Shown here: piece by piece, positions 50,256 through 60,323 of the stretch | Position numbering within the stretch: the first letter of the stretch is position 1 | How the letters are laid out: every line of letters starts with the position of its first letter | Origin: an uncultured Porphyromonadaceae bacterium | Lineage (GTDB): Bacteria; Bacteroidota; Bacteroidia; Bacteroidales; Muribaculaceae | Direction of reading: 5' to 3' | Length of the DNA: 64,000 bases | Assembly: GCA_947176915.1 (NCBI GenBank) | Contig: CAMWSM010000005.1 | Coordinates: 1-64,000, forward strand | Made by a program: the position numbers and the translations under genes | Notes under the pieces: model-generated | The model's database searches: none | What the model was told of the DNA's origin: nothing | Seen by the model: only the letters and a program-made list of their open reading frames with translations

Positions 50256-50341
50256 GTGTTAAGACACTTTAATATAAAAAATTGTGAATTGTCAGATAAA
50301 TTTCATTACTTTGCAGACTCTAACCATATCATAAAAAGGAA

Positions 50342-51118
50342 ATGGGAAAAATCATAGCAATTGCCAATCAGAAAGGAGGCGTCGGAAAGACGACGACAGC
50401 GTTTAATCTGGGAGCCTGTCTTGCCGCAGATGGCAAAAAGGTGTTGCTTGTAGATGCTGACCCTCAGGCGAACGCCACATCAGGGCTTGGGGTGAATCCG
50501 GACGAAGCGGAATTGTCAATTTATGAATGTCTTGTAGATGGAGCGGATCCACATAAAGCCATAGTTGACACATGTGTCGAGGGATTGAGTCTCATCTGCT
50601 CCCGAATAGACCTTGTAGGGGCTGAAGTGGAGCTTATGAACAGACGCGACAGGGAGAAAGCACTTTGCCGTGTTCTTGAGCCCCTGAAGGAGGATTTTGA
50701 CTTTATACTCATCGACTGCAGCCCATCGTTGGGAGTAATAACGGTCAATGCGCTTGCGGCAGCCGATTCAGTAATAATACCGGTGCAGGCAGAGTATTTT
50801 GCATTGGAGGGGATTTCCCAGCTGCTCAATACGATACGCATAATAAAGAGCCGTCTGCGTCCGGAGTTGGAGATAGAGGGCTTTTTGCTTACAATGTATG
50901 ATGCTCGCCTGCGTCTTGCGAATCAGATTTTCGAGGAGCTTAAGGGCCATTTCGGAGACATGGTCTTCACCACTGTCATCCCCCGCAATATCAAGCTTTC
51001 GGAATCACCGAGCCACGGGCTGCCGGTAATCCTATACGACCCGGAGAGCCGGGGTTCGATAGCCTACAGTCAGCTTGGCAAAGAGCTGATAGCACGCAAC
51101 CGGAGGAAGAAAGCCTGA
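50342..51118 (+). CDS. parA: ParA family ATPase
   Basis: KIIAIANQKGGVGKTTTAFNLGACLA. Confidence 0.96.
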   Translation: MGKIIAIANQKGGVGKTTTAFNLGACLAADGKKVLLVDADPQANATSGLGVNPDEAELSIYECLVDGADPHKAIVDTCVEGLSLICSRIDLVGAEVELMNRRDREKALCRVLEPLKEDFDFILIDCSPSLGVITVNALAAADSVIIPVQAEYFALEGISQLLNTIRIIKSRLRPELEIEGFLLTMYDARLRLANQIFEELKGHFGDMVFTTVIPRNIKLSESPSHGLPVILYDPESRGSIAYSQLGKELIARNRRKKA

Positions 51119-51140
51119 ATATAATAACAGAAACTAAAGA

Positions 51141-52013
51141 ATGGCATTAAAAAGAAACGCATTGGGACGTGGACTTGATTCGCTGATCTCAATGACCGAC
51201 ATACAGACAGGCGGCTCATCCGCCATAAACGAGATTGAGGTGGATCTTATCTTCCCCAATCCGGATCAGCCGCGTCGCACTTTTGACGAGGATACGCTTG
51301 AAGAACTTGCTTCCTCAATACGTGAATTAGGAGTTATCCAGCCTCTTTCCCTGCGTGATGCCGGTGATGGCACCTATCAGATCATAGCCGGCGAACGACG
51401 CTGGCGGGCAGCTAAGCTCGCGGGGATCGACAGCGTCCCGGCATACGTGAGGACGGCTTCCGATTCGGAGGTAACGGAGATGGCGCTTATAGAGAATATC
51501 CAGCGTGAGGATCTGAACGCGATAGAGGTGGCTTTGGCATTCCGTAAGTTGATCGATACATATAATCTTACTCAAGACCGTCTTTCGGAACGGCTCGGGA
51601 AGAAGAGGGCAACTATCGCCAATCATCTTCGTCTGCTCAAACTTCCGGCTGAGATTCAGCTTGGACTTCGCGACCATAAGCTCGATATGGGACATGCGCG
51701 CGCGCTTCTTTCTGTAACAGACCCTAAGGAGCAGCTAAAGCTTTACAATCTTATCCTCAAGGAGGGATTGTCGGTGAGAAAAGTTGAGGAACTTGCCAGG
51801 GGACTGGGGGATCCTGAGCTTCCCTCCGCTCCTAAAGCCCCGGCAAAGGATAACGGAAATTATGATGCTTTTGCAAACGATCTTGTATCTTATTTCCCGA
51901 CCCCGGTGAAATTCTCCAGAAGAGCAGATGGAAAGGGTTCCATAACATTTAAATTCACCTCGGATGAGGAACTCTCCAAAATTGTGGAGCTCTTCGAGAA
52001 AATGAAGCAATAA
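51141..52013 (+). CDS. parB: ParB/Spo0J family partition protein
   Basis: GERRWRAAKLAG, LIENIQREDLNAIEVA. Confidence 0.96.
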   Translation: MALKRNALGRGLDSLISMTDIQTGGSSAINEIEVDLIFPNPDQPRRTFDEDTLEELASSIRELGVIQPLSLRDAGDGTYQIIAGERRWRAAKLAGIDSVPAYVRTASDSEVTEMALIENIQREDLNAIEVALAFRKLIDTYNLTQDRLSERLGKKRATIANHLRLLKLPAEIQLGLRDHKLDMGHARALLSVTDPKEQLKLYNLILKEGLSVRKVEELARGLGDPELPSAPKAPAKDNGNYDAFANDLVSYFPTPVKFSRRADGKGSITFKFTSDEELSKIVELFEKMKQ

Positions 52014-52038
52014 ACCAACATCAGCCGAGGGAAGGAAA

Positions 52039-52788
52039 ATGAAGATTAAAAGGAAAACCGAACTTATGGCCTACCTACGCATAGCGCTGGCGTTATGTGT
52101 CTTGTTTGTGTGCGGATTGCAGACAGAGGCACAGACCCGTCAGAATCCTGTGCGTGAGAATCCGGATTCTACCGTCTATCTTGACGCGGAGCTCCTTGTC
52201 AGAGAACCTCTTGGCGTGGAAGGGGAGGCAGCCGACACCTTGCAGACAGTGGTTACGGCAGATGATTATCCGTATGGACTTGACGGGAAAAAGATATTTA
52301 ATCCTAATCCCACCAGAGCGGTGTGGATGTCGGCTCTATTCCCGGGTCTGGGACAGATATATAACCGGCGCTACTGGAAACTTCCCATAATAGTTGGCGG
52401 ATTCATGGGCCTGGGATATGCCACAAGCTGGAATAACAGCCAGCTTAGGGATTATACACAAGGCTATCGCGACCTGATGGATGATGATCCCTCCACCAAA
52501 TCCTACATGAATTTCTTTCCTCCTACCACCAATGAGTCAGACCTTGACAAGACATGGCTGGCGAATACGCTTAAATCCCGCAGAGACTTCTATCGCCGCA
52601 ACCGCGACCTTTGCATAATCTGCTGCGTGGGTCTTTATCTTCTCTGCATGGTGGATGCATACGTTGATGCCTCTCTTGTGCATTTCGATATATCTCCCGA
52701 CCTCTCCATCGACTGGAGTCCGACGCTTATTGTTAATCCCGGCGACCGTAAGGTGAGTGCCGGACTTAACTGGGCGTTCAATTTCTAA
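52039..52788 (+). CDS. DUF5683-like membrane protein
   Basis: PTRAVWMSALFPGLGQIYNRRYWKLPIIVGGF, downstream of parB. Confidence 0.8.
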   Translation: MKIKRKTELMAYLRIALALCVLFVCGLQTEAQTRQNPVRENPDSTVYLDAELLVREPLGVEGEAADTLQTVVTADDYPYGLDGKKIFNPNPTRAVWMSALFPGLGQIYNRRYWKLPIIVGGFMGLGYATSWNNSQLRDYTQGYRDLMDDDPSTKSYMNFFPPTTNESDLDKTWLANTLKSRRDFYRRNRDLCIICCVGLYLLCMVDAYVDASLVHFDISPDLSIDWSPTLIVNPGDRKVSAGLNWAFNF

Positions 52789-52812
52789 GCTCTCCCTAAA
52801 AATAATGAAACA

Positions 52813-54573
52813 ATGAAAAGAGAATTGCTAATAGCCCTGTTGACTGCCTGCTCCTTGTCAGGCATAGCCAAAAACGACAAACAGCAGAATGTGCTCGACC
52901 TCAAGCACAGCATAACAGACAATTCAATAGTTTATCCTGAGAGTTTCGAGGATAACACCCGAAAGATGCAGGAAAGTTGGTTTGTGAAAAACTATACCGC
53001 TACCGACAACCGTTATGAGACGGAACCGGATGCAGATGTGTCGGATGCGGAGATGGCAAAACGTCTTTCCGCCTTGCCGACGATCATAGAGATGCCCTAC
53101 AATCAGGTGGTGCGGAGTTACATCGACCGTTACACGAAACAGGGAAGAGCGCAGGTTTCAGCCTTATTGGGATTGAGCCTTTATTACATGCCGGTCTTTG
53201 AGCAGGCTCTCGAAGAACAAGGTCTTCCGCTTGAACTAAAATATCTTCCTGTGATAGAGTCAGGATTAAATCCGAATGCGGTTTCCAAACATGGCGCCGC
53301 CGGTCTTTGGCAATTTATGCTCGGGACGGCAAAAGGTCTTGGCATGGAGGTGAATTCACTTGTCGATGAACGCCGCGATCCCTACGTAGCGTCAGAGAGA
53401 GCAGTCTCCTATCTGAAAGATCTCTACGCTGCTTACGGCGACTGGAGCCTTGCCATAGCCGCCTATAATTGCGGACCGGGAACGGTCAATAAGGCGATAC
53501 GACGTGCCGGAGGAGATCCCAAGAGCCACGATTTCTGGTCGATATATTCTTATCTGCCTGCGGAGACGAGGGGGTACGTGCCGATGTTTATTGCTGCCAA
53601 CTATGTAATGAACTACTATCCCAAGCATAATATCTCGCCGGTATTGCCTGTGAAACCCTTGGTAATGGATACGATTCAGGTAGGGGAGAGGATTCATTTC
53701 AATCAGATTTCAAAGGTGATTGATATTCCGGTTGAGGAGTTGAGAATCCTCAATCCGCAGTTCAGGGCAGATATCATACCGGGCACACCCGATTCACCCT
53801 ACACGCTGATTCTGCCGTCGCAGCAGATACATGCCTACCTTATGAGTGAGAACGACATTCGTAATTATGAGGCGGAGAAATATAGCAAGCGGGAGATTGT
53901 TGAACCTGGAGAGGTCATTGCGGATAATATTGTGGCAGTGGAGGATACTCAGATCTGGCCCGAGGATATGGGAGAGGTGGCTTCTGCGTCAAACAAGTCC
54001 GGGAAAACGACAAAATCATTAGTGGTCCATAAAGTTGTGGCAGGGGAAACCTTGTCTTCGATTGCCGATAAATACGGAGTTTCCATTTCTGACATCAAGC
54101 GCACAAATAATCTTCGACGGAATGCAGTCAGGGTAGGTCAGCAGTTGAGAATATCTTCAAGCACGCCTCAGGCAGTAATGGAGAACACCGTAGCCACGGT
54201 GTCGGGTAAAGCGCAGCAGAACCGTGCTGTGAAAGCTCCGAAAGAAACTGCCAGACAGCAAGCATCCAAGACATCGCGTCAGGATACAAAAACTAAAGCG
54301 GCTCCGGCAGCTCCTGCCAGTCATAAGTTGAAGAACGGCGAGACTTTATCATCACTTTCCAAGAAGTATGGAGTCAGCATTGATGAGATAAAGCGGGCTA
54401 ACGGCATGAAGAATGATAATCTCCGCGCCGGGGAGAGCATCAAGATTCCGACAAAGAGCTCAGGAAGCGTCAAGTCTTCCTCTAAGAAAAGCACTGCTAA
54501 AAAGAGCTCAGCCAAGACTTCGGGCAAGAGCGGCACAGCCAAGAAAAGCAGCAGCAAGAAAAAGAGAAGATAA
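52813..54573 (+). CDS. MltD-like lytic transglycosylase with LysM domains
   Basis: SLT motif ESGLNPNAVSKHGAAGLWQFMLGTAKGLG, two LysM-like repeats, Lys/Ser-rich tail. Confidence 0.93.
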   Translation: MKRELLIALLTACSLSGIAKNDKQQNVLDLKHSITDNSIVYPESFEDNTRKMQESWFVKNYTATDNRYETEPDADVSDAEMAKRLSALPTIIEMPYNQVVRSYIDRYTKQGRAQVSALLGLSLYYMPVFEQALEEQGLPLELKYLPVIESGLNPNAVSKHGAAGLWQFMLGTAKGLGMEVNSLVDERRDPYVASERAVSYLKDLYAAYGDWSLAIAAYNCGPGTVNKAIRRAGGDPKSHDFWSIYSYLPAETRGYVPMFIAANYVMNYYPKHNISPVLPVKPLVMDTIQVGERIHFNQISKVIDIPVEELRILNPQFRADIIPGTPDSPYTLILPSQQIHAYLMSENDIRNYEAEKYSKREIVEPGEVIADNIVAVEDTQIWPEDMGEVASASNKSGKTTKSLVVHKVVAGETLSSIADKYGVSISDIKRTNNLRRNAVRVGQQLRISSSTPQAVMENTVATVSGKAQQNRAVKAPKETARQQASKTSRQDTKTKAAPAAPASHKLKNGETLSSLSKKYGVSIDEIKRANGMKNDNLRAGESIKIPTKSSGSVKSSSKKSTAKKSSAKTSGKSGTAKKSSSKKKRR

Positions 54574-54613
54574 ATTCCTTTGACAATATCCACAGTGGAT
54601 AAATAAATATTAA

Positions 54614-54648
54614 GAGGATGTATCAAAATTAAGATACATCCTCTTTTC
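54614..54648 (+). terminator. Terminator of parA-mltD group
   Basis: GAGGATGTATC-aaaattaa-GATACATCCTC-TTTT. Confidence 0.8.
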
Positions 54649-54685
54649 GTAATGCCTGGTAGGATTTTTCGTAATGCTTGGGAGG
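54644..54685. repeat. 22-bp period direct repeat
   Basis: TTTTCGTAATGCCTGGTAGG / TTTTCGTAATGCTTGGGAGG. Confidence 0.75.
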
Positions 54686-54726
54686 GGATTGCTCCGCAAT
54701 CCCGCTATGCCATAAGAAGGAAACAT

Positions 54727-56439
54727 TCATAAAGTAGCTTTGAATCCAAACGGTAGGGAGAAACAGAAAGGATGTTGTTGCCAGTAGGTAGGCACCATAG
54801 AGTGGGTAGGGATATTATATCTGAGGGAGGGGATTACATAGATTCCGAAATGGCTGTTGATATTGAACTGCAATCCAACTCCGGCTGATAAAGAGAATTG
54901 TGTCTTAGGCTTTGAAATCTCCACTGTTGTTATGCCAACGGATGCAACCACACTATTCTTCACCGGAATATCCACTCCCATACCTGTGATTCCGAACAGA
55001 GTGAATTTGGAGAAAGATAAGCAGTCGTATCTCATTCTGACAGGCACTCCGATATATTGGGAGCGCATCTTCCTTTTGCCATCTCCATATACCGATTTCA
55101 GATGGAATGACGTGTGCGCAAGGGTATATTCCAATCCCGTCTCAATGCTCAGTTTCGGATTGAGATGTTTGCTCAAGGTGAAAGCTATGGTTAAGGGGAG
55201 TTCATTTTCCACCTCAGACACAGAAGGAGACGGCAAAGATCTTGTGGCTCCCCGGGTGTTCATCTGCTGATTTCCATCTTCAGTTTCAGGAGTTTCACCA
55301 TCCCCCACCATAAAGGACTGATCATTATCATTATCAATATTATTATCGCCGGGATTAAAAAAAGAATTTGATAAAGGTAAAGAACCGATATTAACCTCAG
55401 ACAGTCCCCCAAAGTTGTAGGCAAGGCTGAAACTCCAAGGTTCAGATACTCTTCTTTTATATTTCCCCGATATGCTTCCGGCAGTGGAGGTTGAGGCAAT
55501 TATTTTTGAACCTTCAAAATGTAGATTAGTCTTATTATCTACAGAATCTTCGTTTTCCTTACAGTCCTCTTTTTCCTTATTATTGAGTTCTAAGGCATCT
55601 TGAGCCACATTTTCTGTTAAAACAGACAGAAGTGTATCAGGCTTAGAGAGATTTTTTTCCAAATTTATATTTTCCCCCTTTTTTGTATTTCCCGATAATA
55701 GAGAGTTTCCGGAGGTAAAATTTTTGTTTGGCTTGGCTTGCGGATTTAAATCCGCAAGGCTTACCTCCTGTTTTGAAGCAGGAGCGATTATGGATTTTTC
55801 GGAGGGGATTGATTTTTCTAAATCCCTTCCGGCGGTATGGTCATGGGTTAGCCGGGGATTCTTAACCATCAAGAAGAGAATGGAGGAGGCGAGGACTATG
55901 AGGAAGGAGAGGAATCCCAATTCATGTTTCCTTTCATTAACCATTTTCCGAAGAAGTTGGCGGGCGTGAAAAAGCTGGGAAGATGAGGAGTTCGGATTTA
56001 TCCCCAGCAATTTTCCTATCTCTTTATGAGACTTATTCTCCATCACTGCGAGACGGAAAATCTCCCTGTATCCTTTCGGTAGCCTGTCGATAATTTTAAT
56101 AAGTTCTTCGTATGGAATAATTTCCTCCAATTCAGGCATGTCGGCGATCTCTTCACTTTCATCAAGCATGGATGTAACGTCAAGAGAGGTAAGATAGTCA
56201 AGACATAGGTTTCTAATCACGGTTGCCATCCAGAATTCGAGTCGATCCGGATTCCTCACTTCACCGATGCGAGAGAATATAATAATAAAGCCGTCGTGCA
56301 GCACATCCTCAGCAGCCTCATCTTCATGCAGGTATCGGCGAATCACTTTCATCATTTTATGACGATAGCGACGATAAAGAAACTCCATAGCGTCTTTATC
56401 GCCCTCCTTACAGTTATGTATGAGTTGTGCATTCTCCAT
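54727..56439 (-). CDS. ECF-like sigma-70 factor fused through a TM helix to an outer-membrane beta-barrel-like domain
   Basis: 570 aa uninterrupted. aa 1-170 sigma regions 2 and 4; aa 175-192 TM LGFLSFLIVLASSILFLMV; aa 193-334 linker; aa 335-570 barrel-like strands ending in aromatic-rich FCFSLPFGFKATL. Confidence 0.85.
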   Translation of the reverse strand: MENAQLIHNCKEGDKDAMEFLYRRYRHKMMKVIRRYLHEDEAAEDVLHDGFIIIFSRIGEVRNPDRLEFWMATVIRNLCLDYLTSLDVTSMLDESEEIADMPELEEIIPYEELIKIIDRLPKGYREIFRLAVMENKSHKEIGKLLGINPNSSSSQLFHARQLLRKMVNERKHELGFLSFLIVLASSILFLMVKNPRLTHDHTAGRDLEKSIPSEKSIIAPASKQEVSLADLNPQAKPNKNFTSGNSLLSGNTKKGENINLEKNLSKPDTLLSVLTENVAQDALELNNKEKEDCKENEDSVDNKTNLHFEGSKIIASTSTAGSISGKYKRRVSEPWSFSLAYNFGGLSEVNIGSLPLSNSFFNPGDNNIDNDNDQSFMVGDGETPETEDGNQQMNTRGATRSLPSPSVSEVENELPLTIAFTLSKHLNPKLSIETGLEYTLAHTSFHLKSVYGDGKRKMRSQYIGVPVRMRYDCLSFSKFTLFGITGMGVDIPVKNSVVASVGITTVEISKPKTQFSLSAGVGLQFNINSHFGIYVIPSLRYNIPTHSMVPTYWQQHPFCFSLPFGFKATL

Positions 56440-56499
56440 TCAGAGGAATCTGACTATTTATATAGACGTAGGACAAGGAGAAATACTGCATGTAAAGGT

Positions 56500-56542
56500 A
56501 AAAAAATATCCTGATATGATGATTAATCATCATATCAGGATA
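56500..56542 (-). terminator. Terminator of SlyD-like gene, perfect 36-bp palindrome
   Basis: TATCCTGATATGATGATTAATCATCATATCAGGATA followed by TTTTTTT on - strand. Confidence 0.8.
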
Positions 56543-56561
56543 AATTCGCAATTAAGGATAA

Positions 56562-57146
56562 TTATTTGCAGCCGCAGGAACCTCCTTCGCAATTGTCGCC
56601 ACAATCGGAATCGGAGCCGCAGCTGCCTCCACAACCGCCGCAGCCACCGCCGCAGCCACTTACGGGGTGAAGTTCCTCCTGAGTCGCGTCACGCACTTCA
56701 TCAACCTCACCCTTGTATGTAACGGTCAATCCGGCAAAGGGATGGTTGAAATCCATTTTTATCTTATCGCCTATCTCGATTACTTCTCCTTCCACGCGAT
56801 AACCCTCAGCAGTCATCATAGGGAGCTTAGCGCCTACTACGACCTCATCAGCGAGTTTGCCGTCACGCATGAAGAGTTCCTTATCAAGTTCGAGGAGATA
56901 TTCCGAACTTCTATTGCCGAAAGCCGCCTCGGGGGGGAGAGTAACTTCAAAACGATCCCCCTTTGAAAGCCCTTCGAGGGCAGCCTGCAAACCGGGCACA
57001 ATCTCATGACTCACACCGAACACCATGAAATCAGGTGCATTTTTTGGAGTTTCAAAGAGCAATTCGCCGTTGGCATCATTATAAAGTTTGTAGGAGTAAG
57101 CTACGAATTTACCGGGCTCCACTACCTCTTTTTTCATTTCTGACAT
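56562..57146 (-). CDS. SlyD-like FKBP-type PPIase with Cys-rich tail
   Basis: YKLYNDANGELLFETPKNAPDFMVFG, DFNHPFAGLTVTY; tail SGCGGGCGGCGGSCGSDSDCGDNCEGGSCGCK. Confidence 0.9.
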   Translation of the reverse strand: MSEMKKEVVEPGKFVAYSYKLYNDANGELLFETPKNAPDFMVFGVSHEIVPGLQAALEGLSKGDRFEVTLPPEAAFGNRSSEYLLELDKELFMRDGKLADEVVVGAKLPMMTAEGYRVEGEVIEIGDKIKMDFNHPFAGLTVTYKGEVDEVRDATQEELHPVSGCGGGCGGCGGSCGSDSDCGDNCEGGSCGCK

Positions 57147-57213
57147 AATATTATATAATTTAGATTAAGTGTTTTATTTAACTTTCTGACAAATAGCGTG
57201 CCAATCTCGAGAA

Positions 57214-58044
57214 TCATTCGGCAGGCACCTCGTCGGGATTCTCCTGGGGTTCCTCCGCGGGCTGATCATCCGTGCCGTTATCAGGATGTTTGAGTTCATA
57301 TTGAGCCTGGGGCACCTCAATATTGAAGAAGAAACCCTTAGCCACCTTATCGCGCAGGCGTCGTTTTGTCTCTGCCTCCGGCTCTACGATCAGGTAGTCA
57401 AATCCGGGATCGATATATTCGGCATCCGTAGCTTCATAGCCCATCAGCTGCACCATATCATACTCGTGCATAGGATAAATGACATACCAGGCATTTTCAA
57501 TATCCTCGCCGGTGCCTGTGCTTTTTATTGCTCCCAGAAGATGCTCAAGCCTATATTCCCATATCTTGGCACTCATATCCTTTTTCTTCTCCTTAAGGAC
57601 ATGGACAAGGAACGACATCTGGCGGAGGTCGAAAGGATTGTCGCGCAGCGAAAGCTCGGCATATTTCCGGATAGTGTCAATCTCCTCCTTAGTATGTTTT
57701 GACTTTGCACGCAGTTCATCAGTAACCCCGGAATAGGGAGATGTGCGGTAAGGGTCATAATCTTCCTGGAACATATATCCCAAATAGAAGTAACGATATT
57801 CCTCATTTGTCATGGTTGTATCGTTACGTTGATATTTAGCTCTTAGCTTGGGGAAATAAAATTGGCTGGATGGGTCGAGAGTAATTTCCCTGATTTTATC
57901 GAGATCGGGTTTTTTGACTGTAATTTTTCTTTTGCTTGCTGAAGTCGCGTCCGGCACTCTTGTCTGAGCGTATGCAACGGGAACAGCCACAGCGAAAGCG
58001 GCAAAGAGGAGAGCAGGGATATATTTAGATAATTTCTTTAACAT
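57214..58044 (-). CDS. DUF4919-like protein
   Basis: Signal peptide; SQFYFPKLRAKYQRNDTTMTNEEYRYFYLGYMFQEDYDPYR. Confidence 0.75.
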   Translation of the reverse strand: MLKKLSKYIPALLFAAFAVAVPVAYAQTRVPDATSASKRKITVKKPDLDKIREITLDPSSQFYFPKLRAKYQRNDTTMTNEEYRYFYLGYMFQEDYDPYRTSPYSGVTDELRAKSKHTKEEIDTIRKYAELSLRDNPFDLRQMSFLVHVLKEKKKDMSAKIWEYRLEHLLGAIKSTGTGEDIENAWYVIYPMHEYDMVQLMGYEATDAEYIDPGFDYLIVEPEAETKRRLRDKVAKGFFFNIEVPQAQYELKHPDNGTDDQPAEEPQENPDEVPAE

Positions 58045-58129
58045 GAGGAATATGTCTTATTCTGGGGTCGCAATAATGCAGGAAGAGCATAGCTCCTCCA
58101 TAAATATGACTTCTATAAATAGAAAACGT

Positions 58130-60295
58130 TTAAGATTGGGATTGGTTTTCTTTCGCCTCGCCGGAAGCATTATTCTCAGGAGGATTCTGCGGAAGAACGG
58201 CGACGGTTTCCGTGTCAGGTTTTGCTTGTGCAGAGGCAGTGTTTTTCTTCATTTCAGGATATGCCACGCGAGAATGATAGATCGTTGCAAGGCGTGATTT
58301 AAAAGCATTCTTTATCTTCTCCACATCCTGGAAAGATATAGGCGCCTCTTTCAGCAGTCCCTCCTGAAGCTGAGAGTCAATAATCTTATCGACAAGATTG
58401 TTGATTGACTGCTGGCTATAATCTTTAAGGCTTCTTGATGCCGCCTCCACAGCGTCTGCCATCATCAGTATGGCGGTCTCTTTGCTTTGAGGATTGGGAC
58501 CCGGATATTGAAATTCTGCCTTGTCGATAACCTTATCGGGATTTTCGTTTACGGCAGTATTGTAAAAGTATTTTGTAAGTCCTTTTCCGTGATGTTCTGA
58601 GATAAATTCCTTAATTACATTCGGGAGATTGGATTTTGAAGCGAGATCGAGTCCTGAGGTAACATGAGAGATAATCTTCTGCGCGCTCGTTTCGGGAGCA
58701 AGTCCTGCGTGAGGATTCACACCGTGTTGGTTTTCCGTAAAGAATATTGGCCCGGACAGTTTCCCTATATCATGATAGAGCGCGCCGGTACGCACAAGAG
58801 TCGTGTTCGCGCCGATTGCTCTGGCGGCATCGGCAGCAATGGTGGAGACCTGGATTGAATGCTGGAAAGTGCCAGGAGCCTCTTCCGAGAGCCTGCGCAG
58901 CAGGGGACTGTTTATATCGCTGAGTTCCACAAGCGTAACGGTGGAAGTGAATCCGAAAATCTTTTCTATGACGAGGATAAGGATATATGCGAAAGATAGG
59001 AGCACGGAATTTATGGCGAAGGTTCCGATTGTCTTCCACGCGAAGAGGGAGAGATTTCCTGAAGATATAAGTGATATTGTGAAATATGTAATGCCGTAAG
59101 CGATGAAAGAGAGCACGGCAGTGCGCAGTAGTTGAGAGCGGCGGCTGAGATGGCGAATGCTGAATGTAGCGACCAGCCCGACCGTAAGCTCCATAAAAAT
59201 AAACTGGAATTGATATGTAGCCACGAGAGCCGAAAGGAGCACAGTGGTTATAAGGGAGAATATCGCGGTGCGAGAATCGAAAAACACCATTATGATGATT
59301 GGCACGGCAGCAAAAGGAACTACATAAATGCCATTTGCAAAGTATTCAAACATCAGGATGGCAAAGACGGCGAACAGGGTGATGAAGGTCATAAGGAAAG
59401 TCATCTTCCTGACGGATGCAAAGAATCGTGTCCGATAGATCATCAGGAAAGTATATAGGAGAGCGATGATAATGATGATATACATGACTTCTCCAATCAG
59501 GAAGTAGGTATGGCTTGTCTCCGACTGACGCGAAATAAGCATCTCCTGATATGTGTTGAGATTTGTAAAAATCTGAGGGGTTATAATTTCCCCACGGTCG
59601 ACAATACGCTGACCTTTCTTAATCACACCGGTGGCGCCGATTACATTCAGGTATTCCTGGCTTCTGTATTTATAATCCGTGGCGGAATCGAGTTCGATAT
59701 TAGGATTAAGGCATATATTGAGGGCTTTTCCGATTTCGGGAGATAGTTTTCCGTTTTCCTGATGTGTTTCGTGGGAATATATGGAATCAATTCTCCGGAA
59801 TGCTTTTGCCGGGGAAGCCATTTTGGAAGCATCAAGCGCCACCACAGCCTTGTTGTTGTTGTCATCCTCCACAAGACGCAGGGTATGTGTTCCCCCTTTG
59901 CCATCCACAAGGGTGTAGAGATTAGGGTCAAGGATTCCGTTGGAATATGCTTCTCTGAGGAGATTGACGAGTATGCCGCGTTCCACGACATTAGTGTTTG
60001 GGGCAATAAGGGAGGCGAAGCGTTCTATATTCGTGTGTTCCACTTTCGTGTCTCGCTTCACGAACGGAATGAACACCCTGTCGATGCTGTCGCGCATTGA
60101 GCGTGCGGATATGGAGTCGCGCATGATGGGCATATCGAAATCGGCGGTTAGGAGAGGGTATTTCCACGGCTGGTTAAGTTCATAGCTATAGCTTTGATGG
60201 TCAGTGCGGGGGAGAACAAGCACGATCAGAGCCACTGAAATGATAGCCAGTCCTAAACGGATGAGATTTATTCTTGAGAAAAAGTTTTTAGCCAT
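58130..60295 (-). CDS. 7TM-HD (PgpH-like) phosphohydrolase
   Basis: 721 aa; 7TM region then HD domain with RTGALYHDIGKLSGPIFF and EFISEHHGKGL. Confidence 0.92.
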   Translation of the reverse strand: MAKNFFSRINLIRLGLAIISVALIVLVLPRTDHQSYSYELNQPWKYPLLTADFDMPIMRDSISARSMRDSIDRVFIPFVKRDTKVEHTNIERFASLIAPNTNVVERGILVNLLREAYSNGILDPNLYTLVDGKGGTHTLRLVEDDNNNKAVVALDASKMASPAKAFRRIDSIYSHETHQENGKLSPEIGKALNICLNPNIELDSATDYKYRSQEYLNVIGATGVIKKGQRIVDRGEIITPQIFTNLNTYQEMLISRQSETSHTYFLIGEVMYIIIIIALLYTFLMIYRTRFFASVRKMTFLMTFITLFAVFAILMFEYFANGIYVVPFAAVPIIIMVFFDSRTAIFSLITTVLLSALVATYQFQFIFMELTVGLVATFSIRHLSRRSQLLRTAVLSFIAYGITYFTISLISSGNLSLFAWKTIGTFAINSVLLSFAYILILVIEKIFGFTSTVTLVELSDINSPLLRRLSEEAPGTFQHSIQVSTIAADAARAIGANTTLVRTGALYHDIGKLSGPIFFTENQHGVNPHAGLAPETSAQKIISHVTSGLDLASKSNLPNVIKEFISEHHGKGLTKYFYNTAVNENPDKVIDKAEFQYPGPNPQSKETAILMMADAVEAASRSLKDYSQQSINNLVDKIIDSQLQEGLLKEAPISFQDVEKIKNAFKSRLATIYHSRVAYPEMKKNTASAQAKPDTETVAVLPQNPPENNASGEAKENQSQS

Positions 60296-60323
60296 ATCTT
60301 TTCAAAATGAATTTTGCATCTTG

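Noticed and set aside
50255-50341. parS site near parAB
   Set aside because: No TGTTnCACGTGnAACA-like 16-mer seen around parAB; scattered CACGTG hexamers elsewhere lack the flanking arms.
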